A DNA stretch of 62,216 bases from Kiritimatiellia bacterium (GTDB taxonomy: Bacteria; Verrucomicrobiota; Kiritimatiellia; RFP12; UBA1067). Every line of letters starts with the position of its first letter. The stretch's first letter is position 1. The notes under the pieces are model-generated. The model was given only the letters and a program-made list of their open reading frames with translations, ran no database searches and was not told where the DNA came from. The translations under genes and the position numbers were made by a program. Below, one piece after another: positions 25,430 to 33,785 of this stretch. Where the stretch lies: assembly GCA_016296065.1 (NCBI GenBank), contig JAEDKA010000017.1, positions 1-62,216 of the forward strand, given 5' to 3'.

Positions 25430-28354
25430 ATGAATCCTGTTGTTAATGGTGGCGACAATGCCGCCAAGCCGAAACTCGGCCCGTATCTCGCGCCGATAGC
25501 TGTTGTTGCGCTGTCCTTCGGCTATGCCGTGGGATGGGGGTCGTTCGTCATGCCAGGGACGATGTTCCTCCCGGGTGCGGGACCGGCAGGCACAGTCATC
25601 GGCATCCTCATCGGTTCTGTTGCGATGGCCGTGTTCGCGTTCAACTACCACCGTATGCTCCAGCGCGTCACGGGTCCGGGAGGGGCGTACGCCTTCACTA
25701 CGGAGATGTTCGGGGCGGACCACGGATTCCTTCTCGCATGGTTCCTCTGGCTCACCTACGTCGCGATCTTGTGGGCGAACGCGACCGCGCTCGTCCTTTT
25801 GGTGCGGTATCTCTTCGGCGACGCGCTGCAGTTCGGCTTCCACTACACGATGGCCGGGTTCGAGGTGTACTTCGGCGAAGTCATGGTGTGCGTCGCCGCG
25901 ACGGCGCTCTGCGGCGCGGTGTGCCTGTTCCGCAAGCGGCTCGCCGCCTGGCTGAACACGATTCTCGCCGGGGTCTTCGTCGCAGGAGTCGCGGCTGTGT
26001 TCGTCGCAGCGCTGTCCCACCACGAGGGAGGCTTCGCCGCAATGGGTCCGGCGTTCTCGCCCGAGGGCGGACACTTCATGCAGGTAATCCACATCCTCGC
26101 CATGATCCCGTGGGCGTTCGTCGGCTTCGAGGCGATAGTCCACTCCTCCGCCGAGTTCAGGTTCCCCGTCCGCCGCACGTTCGGGATCCTCCTCGCGGCG
26201 ATCGCGCTCTCAGCGTCGGTGTACATCCTGCTCGCCCTCCTGCCGGTCGTCTCGCTTCCGGACGGATACGCGAACTGGCGAGCATACATCGAGGACCTCC
26301 CGAACCTCAGGGGCATTGACGCGATGCCGGTGTTCGCCGCGTCGAAGAGGGCTCTCGGCGTCGCGGGGAAGTCCGTCATCGGAGTCGCGATGCTCGCCGC
26401 GCAGCTGACGGGCATCTTCGGCACTCTGATCGCCTCGAGCCGGCTTATGCACGCGATGTCGAACGGCGGGGCGATCCCGAGCTGGTTCGGAAGGCTCAAC
26501 CGCGAAGGCGCACCTGCGAACGCGATCCTCTTCGTGACGTGCGTTTCGTTCGCGATCCCGTTTCTCGGGCGCACCGTCACCGGATGGCCCGTCGACGTAT
26601 CGAACCTCGGCGCAGCGCTTGCGTACTGCTACACCTCGGCCGCCTCGTTCGCCGTCGCCAAAAAGGAGACCGGGCGCGCCGCTCGCGTAGGGGAGGCTCT
26701 CGGCATCGCCGGCGTCGTGATGGCGATCGGCTTCGCTCTCCTGATGCTCGTGCCGAACTACATATCTGGCGAGACGCTTTCGGCCGAGTCGTATCTCGTC
26801 CTCGCCATCTGGTGCCTCGCCGGGTTCCTGCAGTACCGGCACGTGTTCCTCGTCGACTGGCTTTCGCGCTTCGGACGCACCATCGTCGTCTGGATCGGCA
26901 TCCTCGTCTTGATCTTCTTCTCGTCGCTAATGTGGATCCGCCTCGCGATATGCGATGCGTCCGAATCGGCGTTCGGCGCTCTTGTCGGGAAGACGGTCGA
27001 TTCGCACATGGTGGAGGGAATTCTCAGGCATGTGGGCACAGACATGCTCGCGAAGATGTGCGTTGAGCTGCTGCTGCTCGTCTCGTCTCTCGCGATAGTC
27101 ATCAACCTCTTCAACGTCCTGCGCAGGCGCGAGAATCGTCTTCTCCAGCAGAAGATCGAGGCCGAGGAGAGCGCGGGTAAGTCGAGGAGCTACTTCTTCT
27201 CTACGATGAGCCACGACATAAGGACGCCGCTCAACGCGATCATCGGGTATTCCGAGATGATGAAGATGGGCTTCAAGACGGATGCGGAGCGCGAGCAGGC
27301 TGTAGACTCCATCCTCGTCAGCGGCAAGGCGCTCCTGAGGCTCGTCGACCATGTGCTCGACTTCTCGAAGCTCGAGTCCGGAAGCCTTGAAATCATACCG
27401 GTCCACACCGCGGCCTCGAAGCTGATCGGTGACATCGTGGAGTCGTTCAGGACCGCGAACGCCAACACGGCGCTTGAGATCAGGTCGCGTGCGGAGGGCC
27501 TTCCCGCGCTCATGGTCGATCCGCAGCGCATAGGACAGCTTCTTCTGAATCTCGTCAGCAACGCCGTAAAGTTCACGAAGTCCGGACACGTCGAGGTCCG
27601 CGCTAGGTTCGATTCGTCCGACGGCGCCTCCGGCACGCTGCGCATCGAGGTGGAGGACACGGGCTGCGGCATCGGCAAGGAGGACATGGAGCTCATCATG
27701 TCGCCGTACGAGAAGGTGAGCGCCAAGGAGGCGCGGCACGGCGGCACCGGCCTTGGACTCGCGCTCTGCCGTCGCCTCGTTAAGGCCATGGGCGGCGATA
27801 TCTCCGTAGCCTCCACGCCGGGGAAGGGCTCGACGTTCACCGTTGCGATTCCCGGCGTGAAGGTCTCGGTCGAGATGACGAGCGGGGGCGAAGGCGCGGC
27901 GCAGGTCCCGCAGGCCTCTCTCGTCCCCGTACCTCGCGCCTCCCGCGCCGCGCAGGCCCCTCAGGCCCCTGTTTCGGCATCTCGCCGCATCATGATCGTC
28001 GACGACCAGAAGATGAACCTCATGGTCCTCAAGGCGATGCTCAAGAAGCTCGGAGACTTCGACGTCGCGACGGCGATGAACGGACGGGAGGCGCTCGCCG
28101 CTTTCGAGGCTCCGGACGCAAAGGCGTTCGACATCGTCCTCACCGACATGTGGATGCCGGAGATGGACGGCGAGGGGCTCGTGAAGGCGATCCGCACGAG
28201 CGAAAAGCTGAAGACGCTCCCGGTCTATGTCGTGACGGCGGATGTGGAGATGCAGAAGCGCTACGAAGAGGTCGGCTTCACTGGCATTCTCCTCAAACCC
28301 GTGACGGTCGCCACGATCGGACCGATTCTCGAAGGCTTCGAGGGGAGGCGGTGA
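25430..28354 (+). CDS. APC-family permease fused to a hybrid histidine kinase (paralogue 2)
   Basis: 974 residues with the same architecture as 6128-9004. An APC permease domain comes first (GWGSFVMPGTMFLPGAGPAG at TM1; TGPGGAYAFTTEMFG at helix 2; about 1-470). Two further helices surround a polar extracytoplasmic loop (about 495-540) that differs completely from the paralogue's loop. Then come HisKA with STMSHDIRTPLNAIIGYSEMM (His near 593), an ATPase domain (LLNLVSNAVKFTKSG, DTGCGIG, GTGLGLAL) and a receiver (IMIVDDQKMNLM, LTDMWMPEMDG) from about residue 852. The ATPase-receiver linker holds an in-frame Pro/Ala repeat, where the paralogue has an unrelated one. The gene has its own promoter divergent from the sugar operon. 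Confidence 0.93.
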   Translation: MNPVVNGGDNAAKPKLGPYLAPIAVVALSFGYAVGWGSFVMPGTMFLPGAGPAGTVIGILIGSVAMAVFAFNYHRMLQRVTGPGGAYAFTTEMFGADHGFLLAWFLWLTYVAILWANATALVLLVRYLFGDALQFGFHYTMAGFEVYFGEVMVCVAATALCGAVCLFRKRLAAWLNTILAGVFVAGVAAVFVAALSHHEGGFAAMGPAFSPEGGHFMQVIHILAMIPWAFVGFEAIVHSSAEFRFPVRRTFGILLAAIALSASVYILLALLPVVSLPDGYANWRAYIEDLPNLRGIDAMPVFAASKRALGVAGKSVIGVAMLAAQLTGIFGTLIASSRLMHAMSNGGAIPSWFGRLNREGAPANAILFVTCVSFAIPFLGRTVTGWPVDVSNLGAALAYCYTSAASFAVAKKETGRAARVGEALGIAGVVMAIGFALLMLVPNYISGETLSAESYLVLAIWCLAGFLQYRHVFLVDWLSRFGRTIVVWIGILVLIFFSSLMWIRLAICDASESAFGALVGKTVDSHMVEGILRHVGTDMLAKMCVELLLLVSSLAIVINLFNVLRRRENRLLQQKIEAEESAGKSRSYFFSTMSHDIRTPLNAIIGYSEMMKMGFKTDAEREQAVDSILVSGKALLRLVDHVLDFSKLESGSLEIIPVHTAASKLIGDIVESFRTANANTALEIRSRAEGLPALMVDPQRIGQLLLNLVSNAVKFTKSGHVEVRARFDSSDGASGTLRIEVEDTGCGIGKEDMELIMSPYEKVSAKEARHGGTGLGLALCRRLVKAMGGDISVASTPGKGSTFTVAIPGVKVSVEMTSGGEGAAQVPQASLVPVPRASRAAQAPQAPVSASRRIMIVDDQKMNLMVLKAMLKKLGDFDVATAMNGREALAAFEAPDAKAFDIVLTDMWMPEMDGEGLVKAIRTSEKLKTLPVYVVTADVEMQKRYEEVGFTGILLKPVTVATIGPILEGFEGRR
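27898..27971 (+). repeat. In-frame GTCCCGCAGGCC-type repeat in the kinase-receiver linker
   Basis: CGCAGGTCCCGCAGGCC, CGTACCTCGCGCCTCCCGC and CGCAGGCCCCTCAGGCC form a run of imperfect repeats, translated as an Ala/Pro/Gln-rich linker before the receiver strand RRIMIVDD. It sits at the same protein position as the unrelated repeat at 8538-8636. Confidence 0.65.
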
Positions 28355-28422
28355 AGGGAACATGAACGGCGTCGAGAAGGAGAATGCAACTGGTGCCTGC
28401 ATGTACGCTATGTCAAGAATTG

Positions 28423-28431
28423 TGGTATAAT
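28423..28431 (+). promoter_or_regulatory. Extended -10 promoter for the SUMF1-fold gene
   Basis: TGGTATAAT ends eight bases before the ATG at 28440, predicting initiation at or one base before the start codon. No Shine-Dalgarno is present between them. Confidence 0.75.
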
Positions 28432-28439
28432 CTACGAAG

Positions 28440-29249
28440 ATGAAAGCAAAGTTTACAACGATGTTGACCGCGCTCGCCGCATTCGCCTCGTGCCTTGCGG
28501 CGCAGCAAGAGCGCAAGAGCGGCGATACTTGCACGGTCACGCTTCCCGGCGGTGCGAAGATGGAGATGATCTGGTGCGCGCCAGGGAAGTTCCAGATGGG
28601 AAGCCCGTCCGGCGAATCCGGACGTCTGTCCAACGAGTCCCTTCATTCCGTAACTCTCACGAGGGGCTTCTGGCTCGGAAAGTACGAGGTCACGCAGGGC
28701 CAGTGGGAGAGCGTGATGCGGAGCAACCACTCGCGGTTCAAGAACGAAGACAGCCCGGTCGAGAACATTTCCTGGCACGACTGCGAGGCGTTCATAAAGC
28801 GCGTGAACGCGTCGTTCGGGGGCAAGGCGAGGCTCCCCACCGAGGCGGAGTGGGAATACGCCTGCCGCGCGGGCAGCAACGCGCCTTTCTCCGGGAGCGG
28901 AGTGCTGTCGGAAATGGCGTGGTACGACGAGAACAGCGACCACCAGACCCACGAGGTCGGGAGAAACAAGCCGAACGCCTGGGGCTTCTACGACATGCAC
29001 GGGAACGTCCTTGAATGGTGCTCTGACTGGTTCTCTGAGCCGAAGGGCGACGCGGTCGATCCCAAAGGGCCGCCGTCCGGGTCTTTCAAGGTGCTGCGCG
29101 GCGGCTGCTGGTTCTTCCTTGGCAGCGACTGCCGCTGCGCCTACAGGCTCAAGCGCGAGCCGAACCTGCGCAACTGCATATTCGGCTTCCGCGTCGCGTG
29201 CTTCGACTCCGATGCAATGTCCACACCTACGTCCGTCCAGCAAAAATGA
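28440..29249 (+). CDS. Secreted SUMF1/FGE-fold protein, probably not a sulfatase activator
   Basis: 269 residues with an N-terminal signal peptide (TMLTALAAFASCLAAQ). The FGE-sulfatase/SUMF1 fold is clear: MEMIWCAPGKFQMGSPSGES, GFWLGKYEVTQGQWESVM, PVENISWHDCEAF, RLPTEAEWEYACRAG, WGFYDMHGNVLEWCSDW and FGFRVAC. The segment that holds the paired cysteines of true formylglycine-generating enzymes reads LRGGCWFFLGSDCRCAYR. It lacks the CHxSYC arrangement I know from active enzymes, so I call it a fold member of unknown role rather than an FGE. No sulfatase with the C-x-P-x-R motif is in the window. It is the first gene of a five-gene coupled operon ending at 32769. Confidence 0.88.
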   Translation: MKAKFTTMLTALAAFASCLAAQQERKSGDTCTVTLPGGAKMEMIWCAPGKFQMGSPSGESGRLSNESLHSVTLTRGFWLGKYEVTQGQWESVMRSNHSRFKNEDSPVENISWHDCEAFIKRVNASFGGKARLPTEAEWEYACRAGSNAPFSGSGVLSEMAWYDENSDHQTHEVGRNKPNAWGFYDMHGNVLEWCSDWFSEPKGDAVDPKGPPSGSFKVLRGGCWFFLGSDCRCAYRLKREPNLRNCIFGFRVACFDSDAMSTPTSVQQK

Positions 29250-29800
29250 AGAACCTGATTCCGATCCTGCTCGTCGCCGCTCTCGTGCCGGGGTGCAAGT
29301 CCCCCTACGACTACATGGAGAACTGGCTCATCCGCGAGGATGCGGTGCGTCCGTTCGCGGTTCCTGTCGACGTCATATACGTTCAGGACAGGCTGTACTT
29401 CGAGAGCGGCACGCTGCCTCTGATGCAGTCGATTGCGATGGATGCGGTGGGACGCGGCAAGTTCGACGGTTTCGCCCGCGTGTTCTCTCCGCTCGTCGCC
29501 TGCGAGGAGGATGTCGAAAAGGCCATCGAGTGGTACATCAAGCACCACAACAAATCGGGCAGGTCTTTTGCGCTCATCGGGGAGGGCGAAGGCGGCGCGT
29601 TGCTGAAGGCATATGCCGAGGACAACGCCGACTGGCTTGAGAAGAAGGGCCTTGTCGCGAGCTTCTATTCCGAACTGCCGGACAAGGGTTTCGTCTCCGA
29701 GGAGATGATTCGCAAGATAAAGCAAAGCGCCGCCGCGGTGAGATACCGCCGGCAGTGGGGCAGGGAGATGCCTGGAGGGGAATGTTCGAAGGATGAGTGA
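29246..29800 (+). CDS. DUF3089-like lipoprotein lacking the nucleophilic serine
   Basis: 184 residues, ATGA-coupled to the SUMF1-fold gene. The lipobox VPGC (Cys near residue 17) predicts lipidation. The body follows the DUF3089 alpha/beta-hydrolase pattern: VDVIYVQDRLYFESG near the N-terminus and EDVEKAIEWYIKHHNKSGRS before the nucleophile elbow. The elbow reads LIGEGEGGALL where the family normally has GHSQGG, so serine is replaced by Glu. It is also shorter than usual DUF3089 proteins. It is probably a non-catalytic binding protein; the family match is from pattern memory. Confidence 0.65.
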   Translation: MKNLIPILLVAALVPGCKSPYDYMENWLIREDAVRPFAVPVDVIYVQDRLYFESGTLPLMQSIAMDAVGRGKFDGFARVFSPLVACEEDVEKAIEWYIKHHNKSGRSFALIGEGEGGALLKAYAEDNADWLEKKGLVASFYSELPDKGFVSEEMIRKIKQSAAAVRYRRQWGREMPGGECSKDE

Positions 29801-30653
29801 CACCCGAGAGGAACAGCCGCGCGTAAGCGTAATCGTGAGGGCTCACAACGACGAGGCGCTCATAGAGCGCACGCTCGCCGGAATCTTCTCGCAGTTGCCG
29901 CCTCCGTTCGAGGTGATCGTCTGCGACGACAACTCGACCGACCGCACCAGGGAGGTAGCCGCGAAATACCCCGTGCGATTCGTCGAGCGGCCCGACGGAC
30001 CGTACAAGCCGGGCCGAACGCTCAATGCGCTCGTGCGGGAGGCGAAGGGCGACATCGTCGTTTTCAACAACTCCGACGCCGTTCCTCTCGACGAGCACTG
30101 GCTCTCCGAGCTCGTCAAGCCGCTTCTTTCCGGTGCGCCCCACGTCTTCACGTTCGCGAACCAGCTTCCCCGCCCCGACGCTCAGGCGCTTGTCCGTAAA
30201 GACAACGAACGCGCCTTCGGCGACGGGAAGGTGCAGGCGACGTGGCGCTTCTTCTTCTCGCTTGCGAGCTCCGCGACGTGGCGGCAGAATCTCCTCGACG
30301 TTCCGTTCGACGATGGGATACAGTACTCCGAGGACGTCGAGTGGGCGTGGCGCAACTCGCGCCGCGAGAAGGATCCGGTGAAGATCGTGTACTGTCCCGA
30401 CTCGCACGTCGAGCATTCCCACAACTACACGCTGCGCGAGCTTGCGAAACGTTTCCGCGGCGAAGGTGCCGCGGACCGCGTCATCTTCGGCGACAGGCCG
30501 TCCCTTGTGCGCGAGCTCGTCGGCGCCGCGCGAGAGACCCTGCGCGACTGGGCGTATCTGCTGCCGCGTCCGCGCGACTGGGCCGAGATCCCCTCGGCCC
30601 CGGTCAGGCGTCTCGTGCAGCGCATCGCGCACTGGAGAGGGGCTCGTCCGTGA
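29793..30653 (+). CDS. Glycosyltransferase family 2
   Basis: 286 residues, overlapping the lipoprotein gene by eight bases. GT-A signature: RVSVIVRAHNDEALIERTLAGI and IVCDDNSTDRT, then KGDIVVFNNSDAVPLDE in place of a standard DxD. DDGIQYSEDVEWAWR provides the ED motif of the acceptor site. The domain continues to a C-terminal basic tail. It is GTGA-coupled to a GT4 gene, so the two probably act in sequence on one repeat unit. Confidence 0.92.
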   Translation: MSDTREEQPRVSVIVRAHNDEALIERTLAGIFSQLPPPFEVIVCDDNSTDRTREVAAKYPVRFVERPDGPYKPGRTLNALVREAKGDIVVFNNSDAVPLDEHWLSELVKPLLSGAPHVFTFANQLPRPDAQALVRKDNERAFGDGKVQATWRFFFSLASSATWRQNLLDVPFDDGIQYSEDVEWAWRNSRREKDPVKIVYCPDSHVEHSHNYTLRELAKRFRGEGAADRVIFGDRPSLVRELVGAARETLRDWAYLLPRPRDWAEIPSAPVRRLVQRIAHWRGARP

Positions 30654-31636
30654 AAATCCTCGTCTATCTTGAGAAGTCCGACATCCGCGGCGGAATCGAG
30701 ATCTTCGCCGAGCGGCACGTCGCGCGTCTGCGCGCAGAAGGGCACGAGGTGGACGTCTCAAGCGACATCCGTCAGGAGATGGGGCGGTATGATGAAATCA
30801 TCGTCCACAAGTGCTCCGACGTCGCGACGCTCGAGAGGTTCCCTCCGGAAAAGACTGTGTACTACATCCACGACCACGAGCCGATCTGCCCGAGGACCTA
30901 CGCCTATACACCGCTTCTGCACAATTGCTCGCGCGCGGGCGGAGTGTGGCCGTGCCTATTTTGCGCGCCGCTCTGCCGCAACTGGAAGCCAGCCCTCAAG
31001 CGCGTTCTCTCGCAAGCGCGCAGGAAGCGCGCGATGGCGAGGTTCAAGAAGCTTGTCGTCATCTCGGAGTTCATGAAGGGCCGCCTTGTCGCAAACGGCA
31101 TCCCGCCCGAGAAGATCGAGGTAAAGCCGCCGGTGATCAGGGCGGACGCCCCTGCTCAAGTCCCGCAAGTCCCGGCGGCTCACGTCCCGCATGACTCTCG
31201 TGACCCTCACGTCCCAATTTCTTCCAGCCATCCCGTCGACCTCCTTTTCGCCGGGCAGCTCATCCGCGGGAAGGGCGTGCAGCTCCTCCTCGCTGCGATG
31301 GCGCGCATGAAGGCGCCGCGCACGCTCGACATCGTCGGAACGGGCAACATGGAGCCGAAGCTCAAGGCGCTCGCGGAGGAGCTTGGAATCGCCGACCGCG
31401 TGCGCTTCAACGGATTCCAGACGAATCCCCAGGACTGGATGCGCGCGGCGAAGTGTGTCGTTGTGCCGAGCTTCTGGCAGGAGCCGTACGGACTCGTCGC
31501 GGCCGAGGCGGTCGCGCTCGGGCGTCCCGTTGTAGCTTTCGCAGTCGGCGGACTTCCCGAGGCGTGTGGCGGCAAGGCGACGCTCGTCCCGCCTGGCGAC
31601 ATCACCGCCCTCGCAAAGGCTTTGGAGAACACATGA
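30650..31636 (+). CDS. Glycosyltransferase family 4
   Basis: 328 residues from a GTG in a GTGA overlap. The N-terminal glycine loop is SDIRGGIEIFAERHVARLRA. The acceptor domain includes a cysteine-rich segment (LLHNCSRAGGVWPCLFCAPLC) seen in some GT4 enzymes. The donor domain begins VDLLFAGQLIRGKGVQLLLA, and the E-x7-E motif is EPYGLVAAEAVALGRPVVAF. The interdomain linker carries an in-frame repeat at 31149-31218. The C-terminus stops soon after the donor domain, slightly short for the family. Confidence 0.92.
   Translation: MKILVYLEKSDIRGGIEIFAERHVARLRAEGHEVDVSSDIRQEMGRYDEIIVHKCSDVATLERFPPEKTVYYIHDHEPICPRTYAYTPLLHNCSRAGGVWPCLFCAPLCRNWKPALKRVLSQARRKRAMARFKKLVVISEFMKGRLVANGIPPEKIEVKPPVIRADAPAQVPQVPAAHVPHDSRDPHVPISSSHPVDLLFAGQLIRGKGVQLLLAAMARMKAPRTLDIVGTGNMEPKLKALAEELGIADRVRFNGFQTNPQDWMRAAKCVVVPSFWQEPYGLVAAEAVALGRPVVAFAVGGLPEACGGKATLVPPGDITALAKALENT
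31149..31218 (+). repeat. In-frame GTCCCGCA-type repeat in the GT4 linker
   Basis: AAGTCCCGCAAGTCCCGG, CACGTCCCGCATGACTC and CACGTCCC recur and are translated as a Pro/His/Val-rich linker ending just before VDLLFAGQL. This is the same interdomain position as the unrelated inserts at 4695-4782 and 9723-9743. Confidence 0.7.
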
Positions 31637-32769
31637 ACAACGACATCGTAAAAGTCTTCGTCTTCGTCGATGCGCTGGGGTGGAAGCAGGTCGAGCGCTA
31701 CGACTTCCTGCGCGACCTGCTGCCGAACCGGCGGAAGATCGAGATGCAGTTCGGCTACAGCTGCACAGCGATACCGACGATCCTCACGGGGGAGCGTCCG
31801 TCCGTCCACGGACACCTCGCGTTCTACGACTACGCGCCGTCGAAGAGTCCGTTCGCCAAGATGCGCTTCCTCGCCCCGCTGCTGCGCCCGAAGTCCTTCT
31901 GGCGACGCGGCCGCGTCCGGAACCAGCTCTCGAAGCTCATCAAGAAACTCTACGGCTTCACCGGATACTTCCAGCTCTACGGCGTCCCCGTTGAGAGGCT
32001 TCCGAAGCTGGACTACTGCGAGAAGACCGACCTCTTCGTGAAGGGCGGGCTTGCGCCTGTGAAGAACCTTGCGGACGTCTGGAGCGAGCAGGGGCACCGC
32101 TATCTCATCTCCAACTGGAGGCTTCCAGAGGCGGAGAACTTCCGTATCGCGGCGGAGGCGTTCCGCAAAGGCGAAGTTGACCGCGCGTTCGTGTACTCCG
32201 CAGCGTTCGACGCGCTGCAGCACGACAACGTCGGACGCGACGAAGTCCTGAGGCCCAAGGTCGACAAGTACGCAGAGACGATCCGCGGACTCCACCGCGC
32301 GCTTGTGGAAGGCGGCAGGCCCTTCGAGCTGACGGTGTTCTCCGACCACGGCATGACGCCGCTCAGGGGCACGGCGGACGTTCCGTCCGCGCTCGCGAAG
32401 ACAGGTCTCGTCTGGGGCGAGGACTACGCGAGCGCCATCGACTCCACTATGGCGCGCTTCTGGTGGCTAAAGCCGGAGGCGGAGGCGAAGGTGCGCGCGG
32501 CGCTCGAGGGTTTTCGCGGACGCTGGCTCACGGAGGAGGAGATGAAGCGCCACGGCATCTGGCGAGAGGACCGCAAGTTCGGCGACGCGATATTCCTCGC
32601 CGACGCGGGCGTGCAGTTCGCTCCGAGCGACATGGGCGTGAAGCCGCTGAACGGGATGCACGGCTTTGATCCCGACGACGAGGATTCCCTCGCATGCTGG
32701 CTCTCCACCGTTCCGGTGCCCGACGGCGTCTCGCGCGTTTGCGACTATTTTTCTGTCATGGTCCGCTGA
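31633..32769 (+). CDS. Alkaline-phosphatase-superfamily phosphodiesterase-like protein
   Basis: 378 residues, ATGA-coupled to the GT4 gene. The metal site is recognisable: FVFVDALGW near the N-terminus supplies the first Asp, YSCTAIPTILTGERPSVHGH the Thr/Ser nucleophile loop, LTVFSDHGMTPL the DH pair, and NGMHGFDPDDEDS the last His. This matches the type I phosphodiesterase/nucleotide pyrophosphatase branch (PF01663). It lacks a signal peptide, so it should act in the cytoplasm, for example on nucleotide-sugar or lipid-linked phosphates. Substrate unknown. Confidence 0.85.
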   Translation: MNNDIVKVFVFVDALGWKQVERYDFLRDLLPNRRKIEMQFGYSCTAIPTILTGERPSVHGHLAFYDYAPSKSPFAKMRFLAPLLRPKSFWRRGRVRNQLSKLIKKLYGFTGYFQLYGVPVERLPKLDYCEKTDLFVKGGLAPVKNLADVWSEQGHRYLISNWRLPEAENFRIAAEAFRKGEVDRAFVYSAAFDALQHDNVGRDEVLRPKVDKYAETIRGLHRALVEGGRPFELTVFSDHGMTPLRGTADVPSALAKTGLVWGEDYASAIDSTMARFWWLKPEAEAKVRAALEGFRGRWLTEEEMKRHGIWREDRKFGDAIFLADAGVQFAPSDMGVKPLNGMHGFDPDDEDSLACWLSTVPVPDGVSRVCDYFSVMVR

Positions 32770-32814
32770 ATGTGCGCCCAATGACACGCAGTTCCGCCGT
32801 CTGCGCGTGAAATT

Positions 32815-32823
32815 TGGTATAAT
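32815..32823 (+). promoter_or_regulatory. Extended -10 promoter for the secreted giant-protein cluster
   Basis: TGGTATAAT with no clear -35. Initiation near 32830 would give a leader of about 77 bases before the ATG at 32907, the longest leader in the window; GAGG precedes the start. The leader contains G-rich runs (GGGGCGGGG at 32855-32863) that could fold. Confidence 0.65.
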
Positions 32824-32906
32824 AATGTCTGTTGTGAGGCGGGTTGGCATTTTTGGGGCGGGGTGGAAATGACTTCGGCCGGGCTTACACTATCGAGGAA
32901 AACAAT

Positions 32907-33770
32907 ATGAAGAACATTTGTGCGGCTTTTACGGTGATTTCGCTTGTGGCGACAGCGCTTGGCGTAAACTTCCCTCTTGGAACGTATGTCTACACGGGCA
33001 GCGTGCTCAACTACAGGCACGAGGCGATCGACTCCACGGAAGACGCGACGATACAGGCCGTCTCGAAGAGCGGGGCGGTGCTTGCGTCGTCGCGCGTGAC
33101 CGATCCCGTGGCGGGAAGCGGGGTCAATTTCGTGCTCGAGGTCCCTGTGGCGACCGAGGCTTCCGCCAAGAGTGCAGCCGTCGGGGACGAGCTTTCGCTT
33201 GTCCTGATCTCGTCCGGCGGCACGACGAACGTCTCGATGCGCGCGATTCCGCCGGTTTCCGCCGCGAACGCCATTACGAACCTCACCGTCGTGAGCGCGT
33301 CGGCGAAGGAGTTCGCCTATTCCTCCGGAGGCGAATCCGGCACGGTTCTCGTCGCGGAGGACTATCTGGCCGGAATCGCGTCGCTAATGGCCGCGGAGGG
33401 AAGGACGGAGTACGATCCCGCGGCCGACTGGGATGGCGACGGGGCGTCCAACTACGAGGAATACAAGGCGGGGACGAATCCGTTCGATCCGTCGGACCGC
33501 CTGCGCATCAGGGCGTTCAGCGCCGGCACGGACTCCACGGTGCTCAGCTTCGAGTATGCGGGCGGACACATCTACGCCGTCGATTCCTCCGTCTCGCTGA
33601 CGAACAGGAACTGGGCGGCGACCTGGTTCGCGCATGGCGCGAAGGACGCCGCGAAGCAGGACACGCTCTGGATTCCCGGCAGCGAATCCGAGGACATCGG
33701 CGAGGCGACGATATACCTCGCGCCAGCGTCGTCCTCGCCGAGCATGTTCTACACAATTCGCGCAGAATAA
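32907..33770 (+). CDS. Secreted protein with thrombospondin-type-3-like calcium motif
   Basis: 287 residues with a signal peptide (AAFTVISLVATALG). The mature part is beta-rich and Ser/Thr-rich. Near residue 173 it carries DWDGDGASNYEEYKAG followed by TNPFDPSD, the D-x-D-x-D-G-x-x-N-x-x-E pattern of thrombospondin type 3 or EF-hand-like calcium loops, common in secreted proteins of Planctomycetes and Verrucomicrobia. The C-terminal part (about 190-287) looks like a small beta-sandwich. It is the first of six consecutive secreted genes. Function unknown. Confidence 0.8.
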   Translation: MKNICAAFTVISLVATALGVNFPLGTYVYTGSVLNYRHEAIDSTEDATIQAVSKSGAVLASSRVTDPVAGSGVNFVLEVPVATEASAKSAAVGDELSLVLISSGGTTNVSMRAIPPVSAANAITNLTVVSASAKEFAYSSGGESGTVLVAEDYLAGIASLMAAEGRTEYDPAADWDGDGASNYEEYKAGTNPFDPSDRLRIRAFSAGTDSTVLSFEYAGGHIYAVDSSVSLTNRNWAATWFAHGAKDAAKQDTLWIPGSESEDIGEATIYLAPASSSPSMFYTIRAE

Positions 33771-33785
33771 GCGACAAGGAGGACA

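Noticed and set aside
28440..29249. Annotation as a formylglycine-generating enzyme activating sulfatases
   Set aside because: The fold is right but the cysteine segment (GGCWFFLGSDCRC) does not match the paired Cys motif of active enzymes, and no sulfatase is nearby.
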